Assembly (NCBI RefSeq): GCF_002743255.1
Contig: NZ_PDYY01000004.1
Coordinates: 1-64,000 of the forward strand
Length of the DNA stretch: 64,000 nucleotides
Reading direction: 5' to 3'
From: Sporosarcina sp. P2
Lineage (GTDB): Bacteria; Bacillota; Bacilli; Bacillales_A; Planococcaceae
Below are positions 7,294 to 15,125 of the stretch, piece by piece; within the stretch, counting starts at the first letter, position 1; every line of letters begins with the position of its first letter. Below the pieces are notes generated by a model, which saw nothing but the letters and a program-made list of their open reading frames with translations, did not search any database and was not told where the DNA came from. Both the position numbers and the translations under genes were made by a program.

Positions 7294-8592
7294 TTAATGA
7301 GGCAAGAAAAGCAATTGATAGGTGAACAATACGGCAAAGATATACATTAATAGGGGAACTTGTTTACCTTGTCCCTTTGTAATTTTCAGTAATGGGTATG
7401 TAATGAACCCAAGGGCGATTCCTGTCGCAATACTGGATGTAAGCGGCATGGTCAAAATAACCAGAAATGCAGGGAACGATTCATCAAATGAATCCCAGTC
7501 GATATTTTTTACCGCACCGATCATTAAACTACCCACAATAATCAAAGCAGGTGCTGTAATGGCCGCGACACCAGATAATGCGCTAACGATAGGACTGAAA
7601 AATGCTGCGGCTATGAATAGCACTGCAACTGTTAAAGTAGTCAACCCTGTACGCCCACCTACAGCTACGCCAGAGGACGACTCGACATAAGCGGATGTTG
7701 GGCTAGTTCCGACCATTGAGCCAACTGTAGCGGCCACTGAGTCGGCTAGGAGAGCATGGCGTGCACGTGGTAAAGATTTGCCTTTCATAAGTCCAGCTTG
7801 CTTGGCTACCCCAATCATTGTTCCGGTTGTATCAAATAAAGTGACGAGTAGAAACGACAGGACAACACCGTATAAACCGTAAGAAATAACATCTTGCATC
7901 GCCAGTACCGGATTCCACACTAAAATACCTTCAGGCAAGTGGGGCATTTTCACAATACCATCGAACTGTAACTGCTTCGTAAAGAATGCGACAATACCTG
8001 TTGCAATCATTCCAATAAAAATAGCACCATAGACATTGCGGTTCATTAGAATAATGGTCACGAGCAATCCGAACAATGTCAGTAATACGGCGGGCGAGGT
8101 AAGTTCACCTAGCTGAACGATGTTGGACTCGTGGGGAACTACTAATCCCGATAAACGTAAACCGATAAATGCGATAAACAAACCGATTCCGGCAGTGATA
8201 CCGTGTTTAAGATTTTCGGGAATTTCTTCAATTAGCTTTTCTCGGAAGGAAGTCATCGATAATAAGACAAAGATTAGACCCGCTATAAAGACTGCAGAAA
8301 AAGCTGTCAAGTAGTCGAGTTGACCGTCAGACCCAACTACGATGGATGCAAAGTATGCATTCAATCCCATTCCGGGTGCAATAGCAATGGGATAGTTTGC
8401 GAATAAGGCCATCCAAAGCGTACCGATCACAGTCGCTATAATGGTGGCTAAAAATACTTGATCAAATGGGACACCGGCTTCGGATAAAATAATTGGATTG
8501 ACGATGACGATATAGACCATCGTCAGGAAAGTGGTCATTCCTGCAAGTAATTCTGTTTTGACAGTCGTGTGATTTTTCTTTAATTGGAACAC
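7294..8592 (-). CDS. pbuG: NCS2/AzgA-type guanine-hypoxanthine permease (PbuG-like)
   Basis: This 432-aa polytopic membrane protein imports hypoxanthine and guanine by proton symport in related Bacillus proteins (B. subtilis PbuG, 440 aa). It shows TELLAGMTTFLTMVYIVIVNP, the conserved start of the family, and VAATVGSMVGTSPTSAYVESSSG, the substrate-site region, with about 12-14 hydrophobic segments. GTG at 8592 is chosen: AAGGAG lies 10 nt upstream, and the protein then begins where PbuG does. The frame continues upstream to 8799, but that part crosses the promoter. A putative PurR operator overlaps the promoter. The exact purine specificity is inferred. Confidence 0.88.
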   Translation of the reverse strand: MFQLKKNHTTVKTELLAGMTTFLTMVYIVIVNPIILSEAGVPFDQVFLATIIATVIGTLWMALFANYPIAIAPGMGLNAYFASIVVGSDGQLDYLTAFSAVFIAGLIFVLLSMTSFREKLIEEIPENLKHGITAGIGLFIAFIGLRLSGLVVPHESNIVQLGELTSPAVLLTLFGLLVTIILMNRNVYGAIFIGMIATGIVAFFTKQLQFDGIVKMPHLPEGILVWNPVLAMQDVISYGLYGVVLSFLLVTLFDTTGTMIGVAKQAGLMKGKSLPRARHALLADSVAATVGSMVGTSPTSAYVESSSGVAVGGRTGLTTLTVAVLFIAAAFFSPIVSALSGVAAITAPALIIVGSLMIGAVKNIDWDSFDESFPAFLVILTMPLTSSIATGIALGFITYPLLKITKGQGKQVPLLMYIFAVLFTYQLLFLPH

Positions 8593-8609
8593 TGTGTATT
8601 CTCTCCTTA

Positions 8610-8653
8610 TATTACGAACGTAATGAAGTCCATAGACAATAATATTCGTTTTT
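8610..8653 (-). promoter_or_regulatory. Putative PurR operator (two PurBoxes) of the purine permease
   Basis: CGAA at 8615-8618 and TTCG at 8645-8648 form an inverted pair 26 nt apart. This equals two 14-nt PurBoxes with central CGAA separated by 16 nt, the arrangement known for B. subtilis PurR. Flanks are AT-rich, as in the consensus. No purine-riboswitch core is seen in this leader. Confidence 0.5.
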
Positions 8654-8667
8654 TTAGAAGAAATCAA
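8639..8667 (-). promoter_or_regulatory. Sigma-A-like promoter of the purine permease
   Basis: On the minus strand TTGATT (8667-8662) and TATTAT (8644-8639) are separated by exactly 17 nt. The -10 overlaps the distal PurBox, consistent with repression. Confidence 0.55.
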
Positions 8668-8751
8668 CCTGTTATATCGAAAAAGCATTCGTAAATTCTG
8701 TGAAATAATGTACAATTGCACTAGGGAGTAGTTCAAAGAGGAGGATTTTTC

Positions 8752-9576
8752 ATGACAACAATTTTTGATCAAATGGTTATACTGAGCAACGGTGTGCAAA
8801 TGCCACAGTTCGGTTTAGGAACCTATAAAATGATAGAACCTGAGCAAACCATTCAAGCTATTGAGAAAGCGGTTTCAATAGGCTATCGAGCAATTGATAC
8901 TGCATCTATTTATGAAAATGAACAAGCTGTGGGGGAAGCAATTCGTCACACCGGTATTGCGCGTGAAGACTTCTTTGTGACATCAAAAGTATGGAATGAT
9001 AACCAAGGATATGATGAAACACTACGTGCATTTGAGCGTTCATTAACTAGATTGGATATGAATTATATTGACTTATATTTGACACATTGGCCTGTTGCCA
9101 GCAGCTACGTAGATACATATCGCGCGATTGAAAGGCTATATGATGAAAAATTGATTCGATCAACAGGTGTTTCCAATCACCACGCGTCACATTTACAAGA
9201 GATATTTACGATTGCTAATATTCGTCCTATGGTAAATCAAATAGAACTCCATCCACGTCTAACTCAAGAGCCGTTGCGTCTGTTTTGTAGTGAACATCAA
9301 ATTGCAGTAACATCTTGGAGTCCTTTAGCTAGAGGTCAAATTCTTGAGGATGCAACACTCACTGCAATCGCTGCGCAACACGGGAAGACTGTAGCTCAGG
9401 TCATCATCAAATGGCATCTCCAAAATGGATTGATTGTTATTCCAAAGTCTGTGTCATTTGATCGTATTCAAGAAAATAGTGAAGTGGCTGATTTTGAATT
9501 GACACTTTCTGATATGGCGATGATTGATGCGTTAAACCGTGATGAACGGACAGGTACAGATCCAGATTCGTTTTAA
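8752..9576 (+). CDS. Aldo/keto reductase
   Basis: This is an NADPH-dependent oxidoreductase of the AKR superfamily (274 aa, cytoplasmic), similar to B. subtilis YvgN/YtbE, which reduce aldehydes and methylglyoxal. The catalytic tetrad is Asp49, Tyr54, Lys79 and His112 (DTASIYENE, VTSKVW, THWP). The cofactor loop IPKSVSFDRIQEN lies near residues 225-240. AGGAGG precedes the ATG. It is a single gene with its own terminator, shared with the convergent pseudouridine synthase gene. The substrate cannot be read from sequence. Confidence 0.92.
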   Translation: MTTIFDQMVILSNGVQMPQFGLGTYKMIEPEQTIQAIEKAVSIGYRAIDTASIYENEQAVGEAIRHTGIAREDFFVTSKVWNDNQGYDETLRAFERSLTRLDMNYIDLYLTHWPVASSYVDTYRAIERLYDEKLIRSTGVSNHHASHLQEIFTIANIRPMVNQIELHPRLTQEPLRLFCSEHQIAVTSWSPLARGQILEDATLTAIAAQHGKTVAQVIIKWHLQNGLIVIPKSVSFDRIQENSEVADFELTLSDMAMIDALNRDERTGTDPDSF

Positions 9577-9758
9577 GTGAATGTATTTAGTTAAACGAAT
9601 CAAGTTGAAAAGAAGTGGACAACTATTTAGACGACGATATGTAGCTGTTGTTAATGTGTGAAATTTTTTTGACTTTAGACATTAGTAGATTCAGGTTCAA
9701 ATGCTCAACAGTTTACAAGTCCACTACCTACTTTCCAAGAAATTAATCAAACAGAAAT

Positions 9759-9812
9759 AAAAAAGAGCTGTCACAAGTGGTCTCTACGACCTCCTGGATA
9801 GCTCTTTTTTTT
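9759..9812. terminator. Bidirectional terminator
   Basis: AAAAAGAGCT and AGCTCTTTTT form the outer stem around an imperfect inner hairpin, with T runs on both strands. It separates the convergent aldo/keto reductase and RluA-type genes. The 180 bp before it (9577-9758) contain nothing else I can support. Confidence 0.85.
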
Positions 9813-10653
9813 ATTCAGTTTCCACTACAATCATCTCTGACGTAATGGGATGTGTGAAAGTGACCTTTGTAGCGACTAACTTATAAGGTCCTCTTGATAT
9901 GGTCTCGCTACCATACAGTTGATCTCCAACTACAGGGTGACCCAGATGGGAGAAGTGGACACGAATCTGGTGTGTTCGTCCTGTTTCCAACTGAGCTTCA
10001 ACAAGTGTCGTATCAGGTTTACGTTCAAGTACCTTGAAATGCGTGACCGCGGATTGACCGGATGGTGATACTCTACGCTTTGTTGCATGATAGCGATCTT
10101 TACCGATTGGCATATTAATCGTGCCACGCGGTTTTCTTAGCTGGCCTTCAAGTTCAGCCGTATAATAGCGTTCGATTTGATTCTGTTCCAACATCCGGTC
10201 GAACATCGTTTTCGCTAGTGGATGTTTTGCGATAAGTAAAACTCCAGCTGTATGCTGATCCAATCGGTGGATATGCTCTGCATAGGTACCGCTCTTTGCT
10301 TCGATATAACCCATGACTTCGTTCATCAATGTGCCGGTACCAGGTAAGTGTTCCGGATGTACGGACACCCCTGCAGGTTTGTGTACGGCAAGTATATGTT
10401 CGTCTTCCCATAGTACACGTAAGGAATTGAATGCTTCTGGTTTGTAGGCAGATTGTGCCTCAGTGAAACCGAAGACCAGTTCGGTGCCTTCCGGAAGGGG
10501 CTCTTTCCAATCCACTGGTTGTCCATCTGTATCCGTTACACTTTTATCCATGCGCATTTGGTGCACAGATTTCTTACCACCTTGCCATTGTTCTCTTAGT
10601 AGTTTTTCAATCGTCTCGCCAGGTTGTGTAGTCGTATAATGAAAACTTGTCAT
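9811..10653 (-). CDS. RluA family pseudouridine synthase (YhcT-like)
   Basis: This enzyme converts uridine to pseudouridine in structured RNA. An S4-like N-terminal part (residues 1-65) precedes the catalytic domain. The RluA signature HRLDQHTAGVLL at 129-140 contains the catalytic Asp132, and GRTHQIRVHFSHLGHPVVGD is the second conserved motif. The length of 280 aa is near B. subtilis YhcT (302 aa). The rRNA or tRNA target is not predictable. It is the last gene of a minus-strand run after the bdbC pair, with a 13-nt gap. Confidence 0.9.
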   Translation of the reverse strand: MTSFHYTTTQPGETIEKLLREQWQGGKKSVHQMRMDKSVTDTDGQPVDWKEPLPEGTELVFGFTEAQSAYKPEAFNSLRVLWEDEHILAVHKPAGVSVHPEHLPGTGTLMNEVMGYIEAKSGTYAEHIHRLDQHTAGVLLIAKHPLAKTMFDRMLEQNQIERYYTAELEGQLRKPRGTINMPIGKDRYHATKRRVSPSGQSAVTHFKVLERKPDTTLVEAQLETGRTHQIRVHFSHLGHPVVGDQLYGSETISRGPYKLVATKVTFTHPITSEMIVVETE

Positions 10654-10666
10654 TTACGTAGTCTCC

Positions 10667-11140
10667 TTAGTTGCTTTCAAATTCATCGAAGAATGCTCTA
10701 ATTTGCTCGTCGGGCTGTGAACCAACTGTTCTGCCTTGTTCTTTACCATCTTTATAATGAACTAGTGTAGGCCATGCTGTAATATCGTATTCTGGTTTCA
10801 TCTGATCTCCGTACTCGAGCAGATTATACTGATAGACATGTACACCATATTCATCTGCAATTGGCATTAAACGCGGTGTCATATCCATGCAGTGCGGGCA
10901 TTCCGGACTGAAATAATAAACAGTTGTCGGTTCACCGCTTTCAATTTTTTTGAAGATCTCTTCCGGAAGTGCGACGTTCTGATAACTTTCATTGTCTAAT
11001 AAATCAATTGTAGATTGTTGTAGGTTATTTGTACCGTACGGATTGTCGGCGAGCTTTGTTTCATTGGATTTATTATTGAGTACGACGATTAAAATGAAGA
11101 TCACGACAATAACTCCACCAATAGCTAGTAATTTTTTCAA
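10667..11140 (-). CDS. Membrane-anchored thioredoxin-like thiol-disulfide oxidoreductase
   Basis: The 157-aa protein has one N-terminal transmembrane anchor (residues about 5-21) and an extracytoplasmic thioredoxin-like domain. The active site CPHC is at 81-84 (YYFSPECPHCMDMTP), and the cis-proline loop is ITAWPTLVHY. It probably introduces or exchanges disulfides in exported proteins and is re-oxidised by the BdbC homologue encoded 6 nt upstream, as in the B. subtilis BdbA-BdbB and BdbC-BdbD pairs. The pairing is inferred from adjacency. Confidence 0.88.
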   Translation of the reverse strand: MKKLLAIGGVIVVIFILIVVLNNKSNETKLADNPYGTNNLQQSTIDLLDNESYQNVALPEEIFKKIESGEPTTVYYFSPECPHCMDMTPRLMPIADEYGVHVYQYNLLEYGDQMKPEYDITAWPTLVHYKDGKEQGRTVGSQPDEQIRAFFDEFESN

Positions 11141-11146
11141 TGTGTT

Positions 11147-11566
11147 TCACTCCTTTGTTTGTTTCAAGATTACAAGACTTGCGATGAAAATAAAAGCAAA
11201 TGCTATCAATGCAAGAAAAGGAATCGTAATGAAGCCGAGATAATTGATATATGTAGCAGTACAAGAGGCTCCGCTACATTCAGGAGCACTGTCTTGTAAG
11301 AAAGTCAGTTTCTGAATACCATAGTGGTAGAGAGAAATACAGCCTCCGATAAAAGCGAATGAAGCCGTAGTCCAGGCAATCGAAATGTTTTTCTGAATGA
11401 GTGCGATTAAACCAATCAATACAATAGGATACATGAAAATTCGTTGATACCAGCACATCGTACAAGGTATGTAACCTTTGATTTCAGAGAAATACAAAGA
11501 GCCAAGTAATGCGATGAATGCGACGGCCCATATCGAGAGAAGCCAGTTTTCCTGTTTTTTATTCAT
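11147..11566 (-). CDS. bdbC: Disulfide bond formation protein BdbC (DsbB family)
   Basis: This is a four-helix membrane protein of 139 aa (BdbC of B. subtilis is 138 aa) that oxidises thiol-disulfide partners and passes electrons to quinone. The first periplasm-facing cysteine pair is CTMC at 35-38; the second is Cys97 and Cys102 (PECSGASC). Helices are seen at about 8-28, 43-58, 62-83 and 108-134. It is the first gene of the operon with the thioredoxin-like partner. Confidence 0.93.
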   Translation of the reverse strand: MNKKQENWLLSIWAVAFIALLGSLYFSEIKGYIPCTMCWYQRIFMYPIVLIGLIALIQKNISIAWTTASFAFIGGCISLYHYGIQKLTFLQDSAPECSGASCTATYINYLGFITIPFLALIAFAFIFIASLVILKQTKE

Positions 11567-11597
11567 GGAGCATCTCCTTACAATTAGGTAATAGATA

Positions 11598-11627
11598 AAA
11601 GCTTTCCCGTTTAGACGGGAAAGCTTT
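11598..11627 (-). terminator. Terminator of the CNNM/CorC-type gene
   Basis: AAAGCTTTCCCGT and ACGGGAAAGCTTT form a near-perfect stem with TTAG loop, starting inside the stop codon of the upstream minus-strand gene and followed by TTATCTATT. Confidence 0.8.
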
Positions 11628-12963
11628 ATTTAGACGAATCGGTAGCTTCATTGGTTGCAACTTCTGGAGGTTGCTTTTTTGCTTCAAGGTAAAGAATATG
11701 GTTGCCATCTACTTCTTTGACAGTAAACTCATACCCTTGTTCAATAATCTTTTCACCTTGTATAGCTTCGAAGCGTTGATCCATGAACCAACCGCCAATT
11801 GTATCGATGTCCTCTTCCAGTATTTCGATGTTCAATGCATGATTGACATTTTCAATCAGCATTTTGGCATCTAGAATATAGTGGTCTGCGCCAACAATTT
11901 GAAGTTCAGGTAGTTCATCCATATCGAATTCATCGCGGATCTCACCAACAATTTCTTCTAAGATGTCTTCAATAGTGACCAGACCGGAAGTCCCTCCATA
12001 TTCATCCAGTAGAACGGCCATATGAATACGTTCGCGCTGGATCTTCAAGAGTAACTCTCCAATTGGGATCGTTTCGATGACTCGGATAATCGGCTGCATA
12101 TAATTAATGACCGATTTACTACCATTTGACGGATCTTTAATATAGGCCGTCAATAAATGTTTCATGTTGATCAGACCGATGACGTGATCTTTATCCCCGT
12201 CGATAATTGGATAACGAGTAAACTGTTCAACGCCTAGTAATTCAAACACTTCGGATAATGTCATTTCTTTATCGACTGTCATCATTTCTGTTCGTGGTAG
12301 CATAATTTCCTTTGCAACTCGATCATCAAACTCAAAAATACGATTGACGTATTTGTACTCTGCTTGATTTATTTCACCGCTTCGCAAACTATCAGATAAA
12401 ATGATACGCAATTCTTCCTCTGTATGACCTACTTCTAACTCGGAAATGGATTTGAAGCCTAGCAATCGTGTAACAAGACGTGCCGATCCGTTCATTCCTT
12501 TAATAATCGGGTACATAAGACGGTAAAATAGATTCAGTGGGACGGCAAGGGATAAGGATAATTCTTCCGCCTTGTGCAATGCGATGGTCTTTGGAGCTAG
12601 TTCTCCTACCACGACATGCAAATAGGTGACGATCGCTAGAGCGATAGTGAATGAAAGAATGGTTTCGACATGGGCATCGAGTATAAACATGTCAAAAATG
12701 GGAGCTAGCATCATGCGGACTGTTGGTTCCCCGAGCATACCTAGGCCAAGTGCCGAAATCGTAATTCCGAGCTGACAAGCGGATAAATATTCATCTAAAT
12801 TATCGGCAATTTTTTTTGAAAGAACCGCACGTTGATTACCTTCGACGATTAGTTGGTCGAGACGTGATGAACGGACTTTCACGATTGCGAATTCACACGC
12901 GACAAAAAAAGCGGTGATTGCGATCAAGGCAGCAAATGCTGCCAATCGTATGGCAATATCCAA
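11626..12963 (-). CDS. CNNM/CorC-family membrane protein with CBS pair (YhdP/MpfA-like)
   Basis: The 445-aa protein has the full CNNM architecture: a DUF21 membrane domain with four hydrophobic segments (about 1-180), a CBS pair (about 205-335: IMLPRTEMMTVD, then LLDEYGGTSGLVTIEDILEEIVGEI), and a CorC_HlyC domain (about 350-430). B. subtilis homologues (YhdP/MpfA, 444 aa) are implicated in Mg2+ export; older annotation calls them hemolysins. The start is TTG at 12963, because an in-frame TAA lies eight codons upstream and the protein then aligns with MDI of YhdP. That TTG has no good ribosome site, but a perfect AGGAGG starts an overlapping short ORF upstream. Confidence 0.88.
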   Translation of the reverse strand: MDIAIRLAAFAALIAITAFFVACEFAIVKVRSSRLDQLIVEGNQRAVLSKKIADNLDEYLSACQLGITISALGLGMLGEPTVRMMLAPIFDMFILDAHVETILSFTIALAIVTYLHVVVGELAPKTIALHKAEELSLSLAVPLNLFYRLMYPIIKGMNGSARLVTRLLGFKSISELEVGHTEEELRIILSDSLRSGEINQAEYKYVNRIFEFDDRVAKEIMLPRTEMMTVDKEMTLSEVFELLGVEQFTRYPIIDGDKDHVIGLINMKHLLTAYIKDPSNGSKSVINYMQPIIRVIETIPIGELLLKIQRERIHMAVLLDEYGGTSGLVTIEDILEEIVGEIRDEFDMDELPELQIVGADHYILDAKMLIENVNHALNIEILEEDIDTIGGWFMDQRFEAIQGEKIIEQGYEFTVKEVDGNHILYLEAKKQPPEVATNEATDSSK

Positions 12964-13004
12964 ATAATAGCTTCGCGCTTAACCCAGATGAGGGAAAAGA
13001 ACAA
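12924..13004 (-). CDS. Putative 26-aa leader peptide overlapping the CNNM gene start
   Basis: AGGAGG (13018-13013) lies 8 nt before TTG at 13004. The frame MFFSLIWVKREAIIWILP... runs 26 codons to TGA at 12924, so it overlaps the first 40 nt of the CNNM gene in another frame. The good ribosome site belongs to this ORF and not to the main start, which suggests translational coupling or a regulatory leader. There is no experimental parallel that I can name for this gene. Confidence 0.4.
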   Translation of the reverse strand: MFFSLIWVKREAIIWILPYDWQHLLP

Positions 13005-13230
13005 AGCGTACACCTCCTGTAAAGTAAAGTTAGTTATCTTTTATAATAATTTATTTATAGAGAAATTACAATTCGATTTGCTTACAGAACAGAAAAAAAT
13101 CGTATTAAGGATACGCAATGTGTCGATATATAAAGTGAAAGGGGATGTGGTAACACTTATACACAGTGAAACCACTATCCATTTACATTTAATTTTGGTA
13201 TTTTTAAAGTTTTAAAAAATCTTTTAAAAA
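13005..13230. other. AT-rich intergenic region
   Basis: This is the upstream region of the CNNM gene. A 75-codon plus-strand frame (12988-13215) exists but has no ribosome site and an atypical composition, so I do not call it a gene. Confidence 0.5.
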
Positions 13231-13272
13231 AGACTGAAGACCATGTCCTTTACATAAGGAAAGTCTTCAATC
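13231..13272 (-). terminator. Terminator of the 50-aa ORF
   Basis: AAGATTGAAGAC and GTCTTCAGTCTT form an imperfect stem on the minus strand, followed by TTTTTTAAAAG. It lies 14 nt past the stop at 13286. Confidence 0.75.
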
Positions 13273-13285
13273 TTAGGCAATATTT

Positions 13286-13438
13286 TTACTCACCGTATTT
13301 TGGCTGGGTTTCTTTAAATGCGTTTTGCTCGTTGGGGATGTGGCTTTTGTCTTCAAAGACATTTTCAGTTTTTTGGTTTTGTACTCTCAACCGCTCTTTT
13401 TCTAACTGTTGTTTACCTTTTGATTGTTCTTTGCCCAT
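13286..13438 (-). CDS. Small hydrophilic protein, 50 aa
   Basis: The predicted protein MGKEQSKGKQQ...KETQPKYGE is highly charged, Gln/Lys/Glu-rich and without hydrophobic segments. The ribosome site AAAGGAGG is 8 nt before the ATG, and a terminator follows, so it is very likely translated. Its composition resembles small spore or stress proteins of Bacillales, but I do not recognise a family. It lies downstream of yheE in the same orientation, 45 nt away. Confidence 0.75.
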   Translation of the reverse strand: MGKEQSKGKQQLEKERLRVQNQKTENVFEDKSHIPNEQNAFKETQPKYGE

Positions 13439-13482
13439 AAAAGCACCTCCTTTAGTTAGAGGATGGTCGGTTTAGATGGATC

Positions 13483-13686
13483 TCATTCATAGACGTGGAA
13501 AGTCATGAGATCGTGGACCATTAGGACGATCTTTTCTTCGTCTGGCGGTGTGCCATTTGTCCAATTGATCGTGCCGTCTTTATGGTAATCACCTTTATAT
13601 TGTTTGTTCTGGTAATAAAATGAGATAGTCCAACCCGGTAGATCAGTATCTTCAAACATTTTTTTATGACTGAAGTGTTGTAGCAT
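13483..13686 (-). CDS. yheE: YheE family (DUF5342) protein
   Basis: This 67-aa protein matches the small B. subtilis YheE family: MLQHFSHKKM..., LPGWTISFYYQNKQYKGDYHKDGTINW, and the end HDLMTFHVYE. It is cytoplasmic and its function is unknown. AAAGGAG precedes the ATG. Its neighbours (yheB and yheA at 15-16.6 kb) belong to the same genomic group in B. subtilis. Confidence 0.85.
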   Translation of the reverse strand: MLQHFSHKKMFEDTDLPGWTISFYYQNKQYKGDYHKDGTINWTNGTPPDEEKIVLMVHDLMTFHVYE

Positions 13687-13769
13687 CTTGTTTTCTCCTT
13701 TATTGTTCCATTAGTGATATCCTGTTCGTTCATTTCATAAACTGACCAAAAGGACGAAAGGATGAGTGT

Positions 13770-14162
13770 GTGTTTGTTACTCAACTACGTAATGCGATTG
13801 AGGAAAAGTATAAATCATATTTTTATTATAAGTCCATGTACCAGCTGACGAATGATTTGTTATGGCAGGAATTCATTCGCCATGCGTATGAGGATGAAAA
13901 AAGTCATTACGAGATGTTCCAGCAGCTTCATTATATAATGACAAAAGAGTTTGTGCCGAATCCGAAAAAGCCAGCGCCTTGTACGAATTTGAAAGAATCA
14001 GCTAAAAATGCGCTAGTTAATGAACTTGAAGCAGTGGAACAGTGTAAGGAACTGTTTTTGACGATTCCTTTTGAAGAGGCATATGATCCGATTTTTATCG
14101 CTTTACATGATGATATGGAGCATGCTATTCGAATGTCTACCATATTCAATGGAGTAAATTAA
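13770..14162 (+). CDS. Ferritin-like four-helix protein
   Basis: The 130-aa protein has two helical halves that each carry an E-x-x-H-like diiron motif: YEDEKSHYEM (about residues 38-47) and HDDMEHAIRM (about 114-123). Together with the opening EEKYKSYFYYKSMYQL this is typical of ferritin-like/rubrerythrin-like domains. There is no rubredoxin part. The start is GTG 13770 with AAAGGA upstream. The stop is 1 nt from the stop of the convergent gene. An iron or oxidative-stress role is inferred only from the fold. Confidence 0.75.
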   Translation: MFVTQLRNAIEEKYKSYFYYKSMYQLTNDLLWQEFIRHAYEDEKSHYEMFQQLHYIMTKEFVPNPKKPAPCTNLKESAKNALVNELEAVEQCKELFLTIPFEEAYDPIFIALHDDMEHAIRMSTIFNGVN

Positions 14163-14163
14163 A

Positions 14164-14943
14164 TCAAACATCGAAAGAAAAGTCTTTGAAATAATCGGCA
14201 CCATCAAGCATTCGAACCCCATACCAGAACATTTCGCCATCAATTAGCTGGATCCTTGAATTAGGTAACATGTCCTGGAACTGAATTAGTTGTTTTTCCT
14301 TAAATGGATAGGGTTCAGAGGATAGCAAGACTAAGTCCAGATCGGCTTTCTCTAATTGTTCTTCCGTTACAGCTGGATAGCGGTCAGATGATTCCGCGAA
14401 AGGTGTGATGAAACCGAGTTTTTGTAATAACGAGTTGATATAGGTGTCTTTGCCGACAACCATATACGGCTTTTGCCAAATGACATAAGCAACTCGTGCA
14501 GCAGGAAGTGTGGGGAGCGTCGTGAATGCTTGCTTGATTTCCGCGACAAGCGATTTTGATTGTTGCTCATGATCAGTCAACGATCCCATATCTGTAATCA
14601 TTCTATAAGCTTGTTCGATCGTCTGCACTTCCGCTACATATACCGGATAGAACTCGGAAAGAATTTCGACCATCTCTTTTGTGTTTTCTTCTTTTTCCAT
14701 AATAATTAAATCGGGCTGTACTTCATGTATTTTTTCCAACTTCAAATCTTTCGTTCCTGCGACTGCGGGAACGTCCTTAACCTGTTCAGGATATATACAA
14801 TACCTTGTGCGTCCAACAATTTCTTTTCCAAGTCCAATTCCGAATAAAGTTTCTGTAATACCAGGACATAATGTGACGATTCGTTTGGGTGGGAAATTAT
14901 ACACAACGGTTCTTCCTAAGTGGTCGATAATTTCTTTTTTCAA
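14164..14943 (-). CDS. Cytoplasmic helical-backbone metal receptor (BtuF/FhuD-like fold)
   Basis: The 259-aa protein matches periplasmic-binding-protein type III domains used for cobalamin or iron-siderophore uptake: PPKRIVTLCPGITETLFGIG, GKEIVGRTRYC, EKIHEVQPDLIIMEKEE, and a C-terminal domain with YPAVTEEQLEKADLDLVLLSSEP. It has no signal peptide or lipobox and no adjacent ABC transporter, unlike true uptake receptors, so it may be a cytoplasmic metal or cobalamin-binding protein. It starts at TTG, with AGGAGG 12 nt upstream. Confidence 0.78.
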   Translation of the reverse strand: MKKEIIDHLGRTVVYNFPPKRIVTLCPGITETLFGIGLGKEIVGRTRYCIYPEQVKDVPAVAGTKDLKLEKIHEVQPDLIIMEKEENTKEMVEILSEFYPVYVAEVQTIEQAYRMITDMGSLTDHEQQSKSLVAEIKQAFTTLPTLPAARVAYVIWQKPYMVVGKDTYINSLLQKLGFITPFAESSDRYPAVTEEQLEKADLDLVLLSSEPYPFKEKQLIQFQDMLPNSRIQLIDGEMFWYGVRMLDGADYFKDFSFDV

Positions 14944-15063
14944 TGAAATGATTGCCTCCTTTAATGGTATGTGAAAACATAGGATTGTGGTAAGTAATAC
15001 TCTACTTGCAACGTACCTGAACTGCTATCAAATGTAAAGTCAGAAATCTCCGCCTCTAATTGC

Positions 15064-15091
15064 TTTTCATTCAGCTGGTTTTTGTTATAAT
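15064..15091 (+). promoter_or_regulatory. Promoter of the yheB-yheA unit
   Basis: TTTTCA (15064-15069) and TATAAT (15086-15091) are spaced by 16 nt, about 35 nt before the yheB start. Confidence 0.45.
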
Positions 15092-15125
15092 TGGAACGAA
15101 GACCAAGTGGAATAAGGTGAAGCGA

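Noticed and set aside
12988..13215. 75-codon plus-strand frame upstream of the CNNM gene
   Set aside because: It has no ribosome site, is very AT-rich, and overlaps the leader and promoter region of the minus-strand gene.
14961..15110. Minus-strand open frame ending SSSGTLQVEYYLPQSYVF...
   Set aside because: The composition looks protein-like, but there is no ATG, GTG or TTG with a ribosome site, and it crosses the yheB promoter. It may be gene debris.
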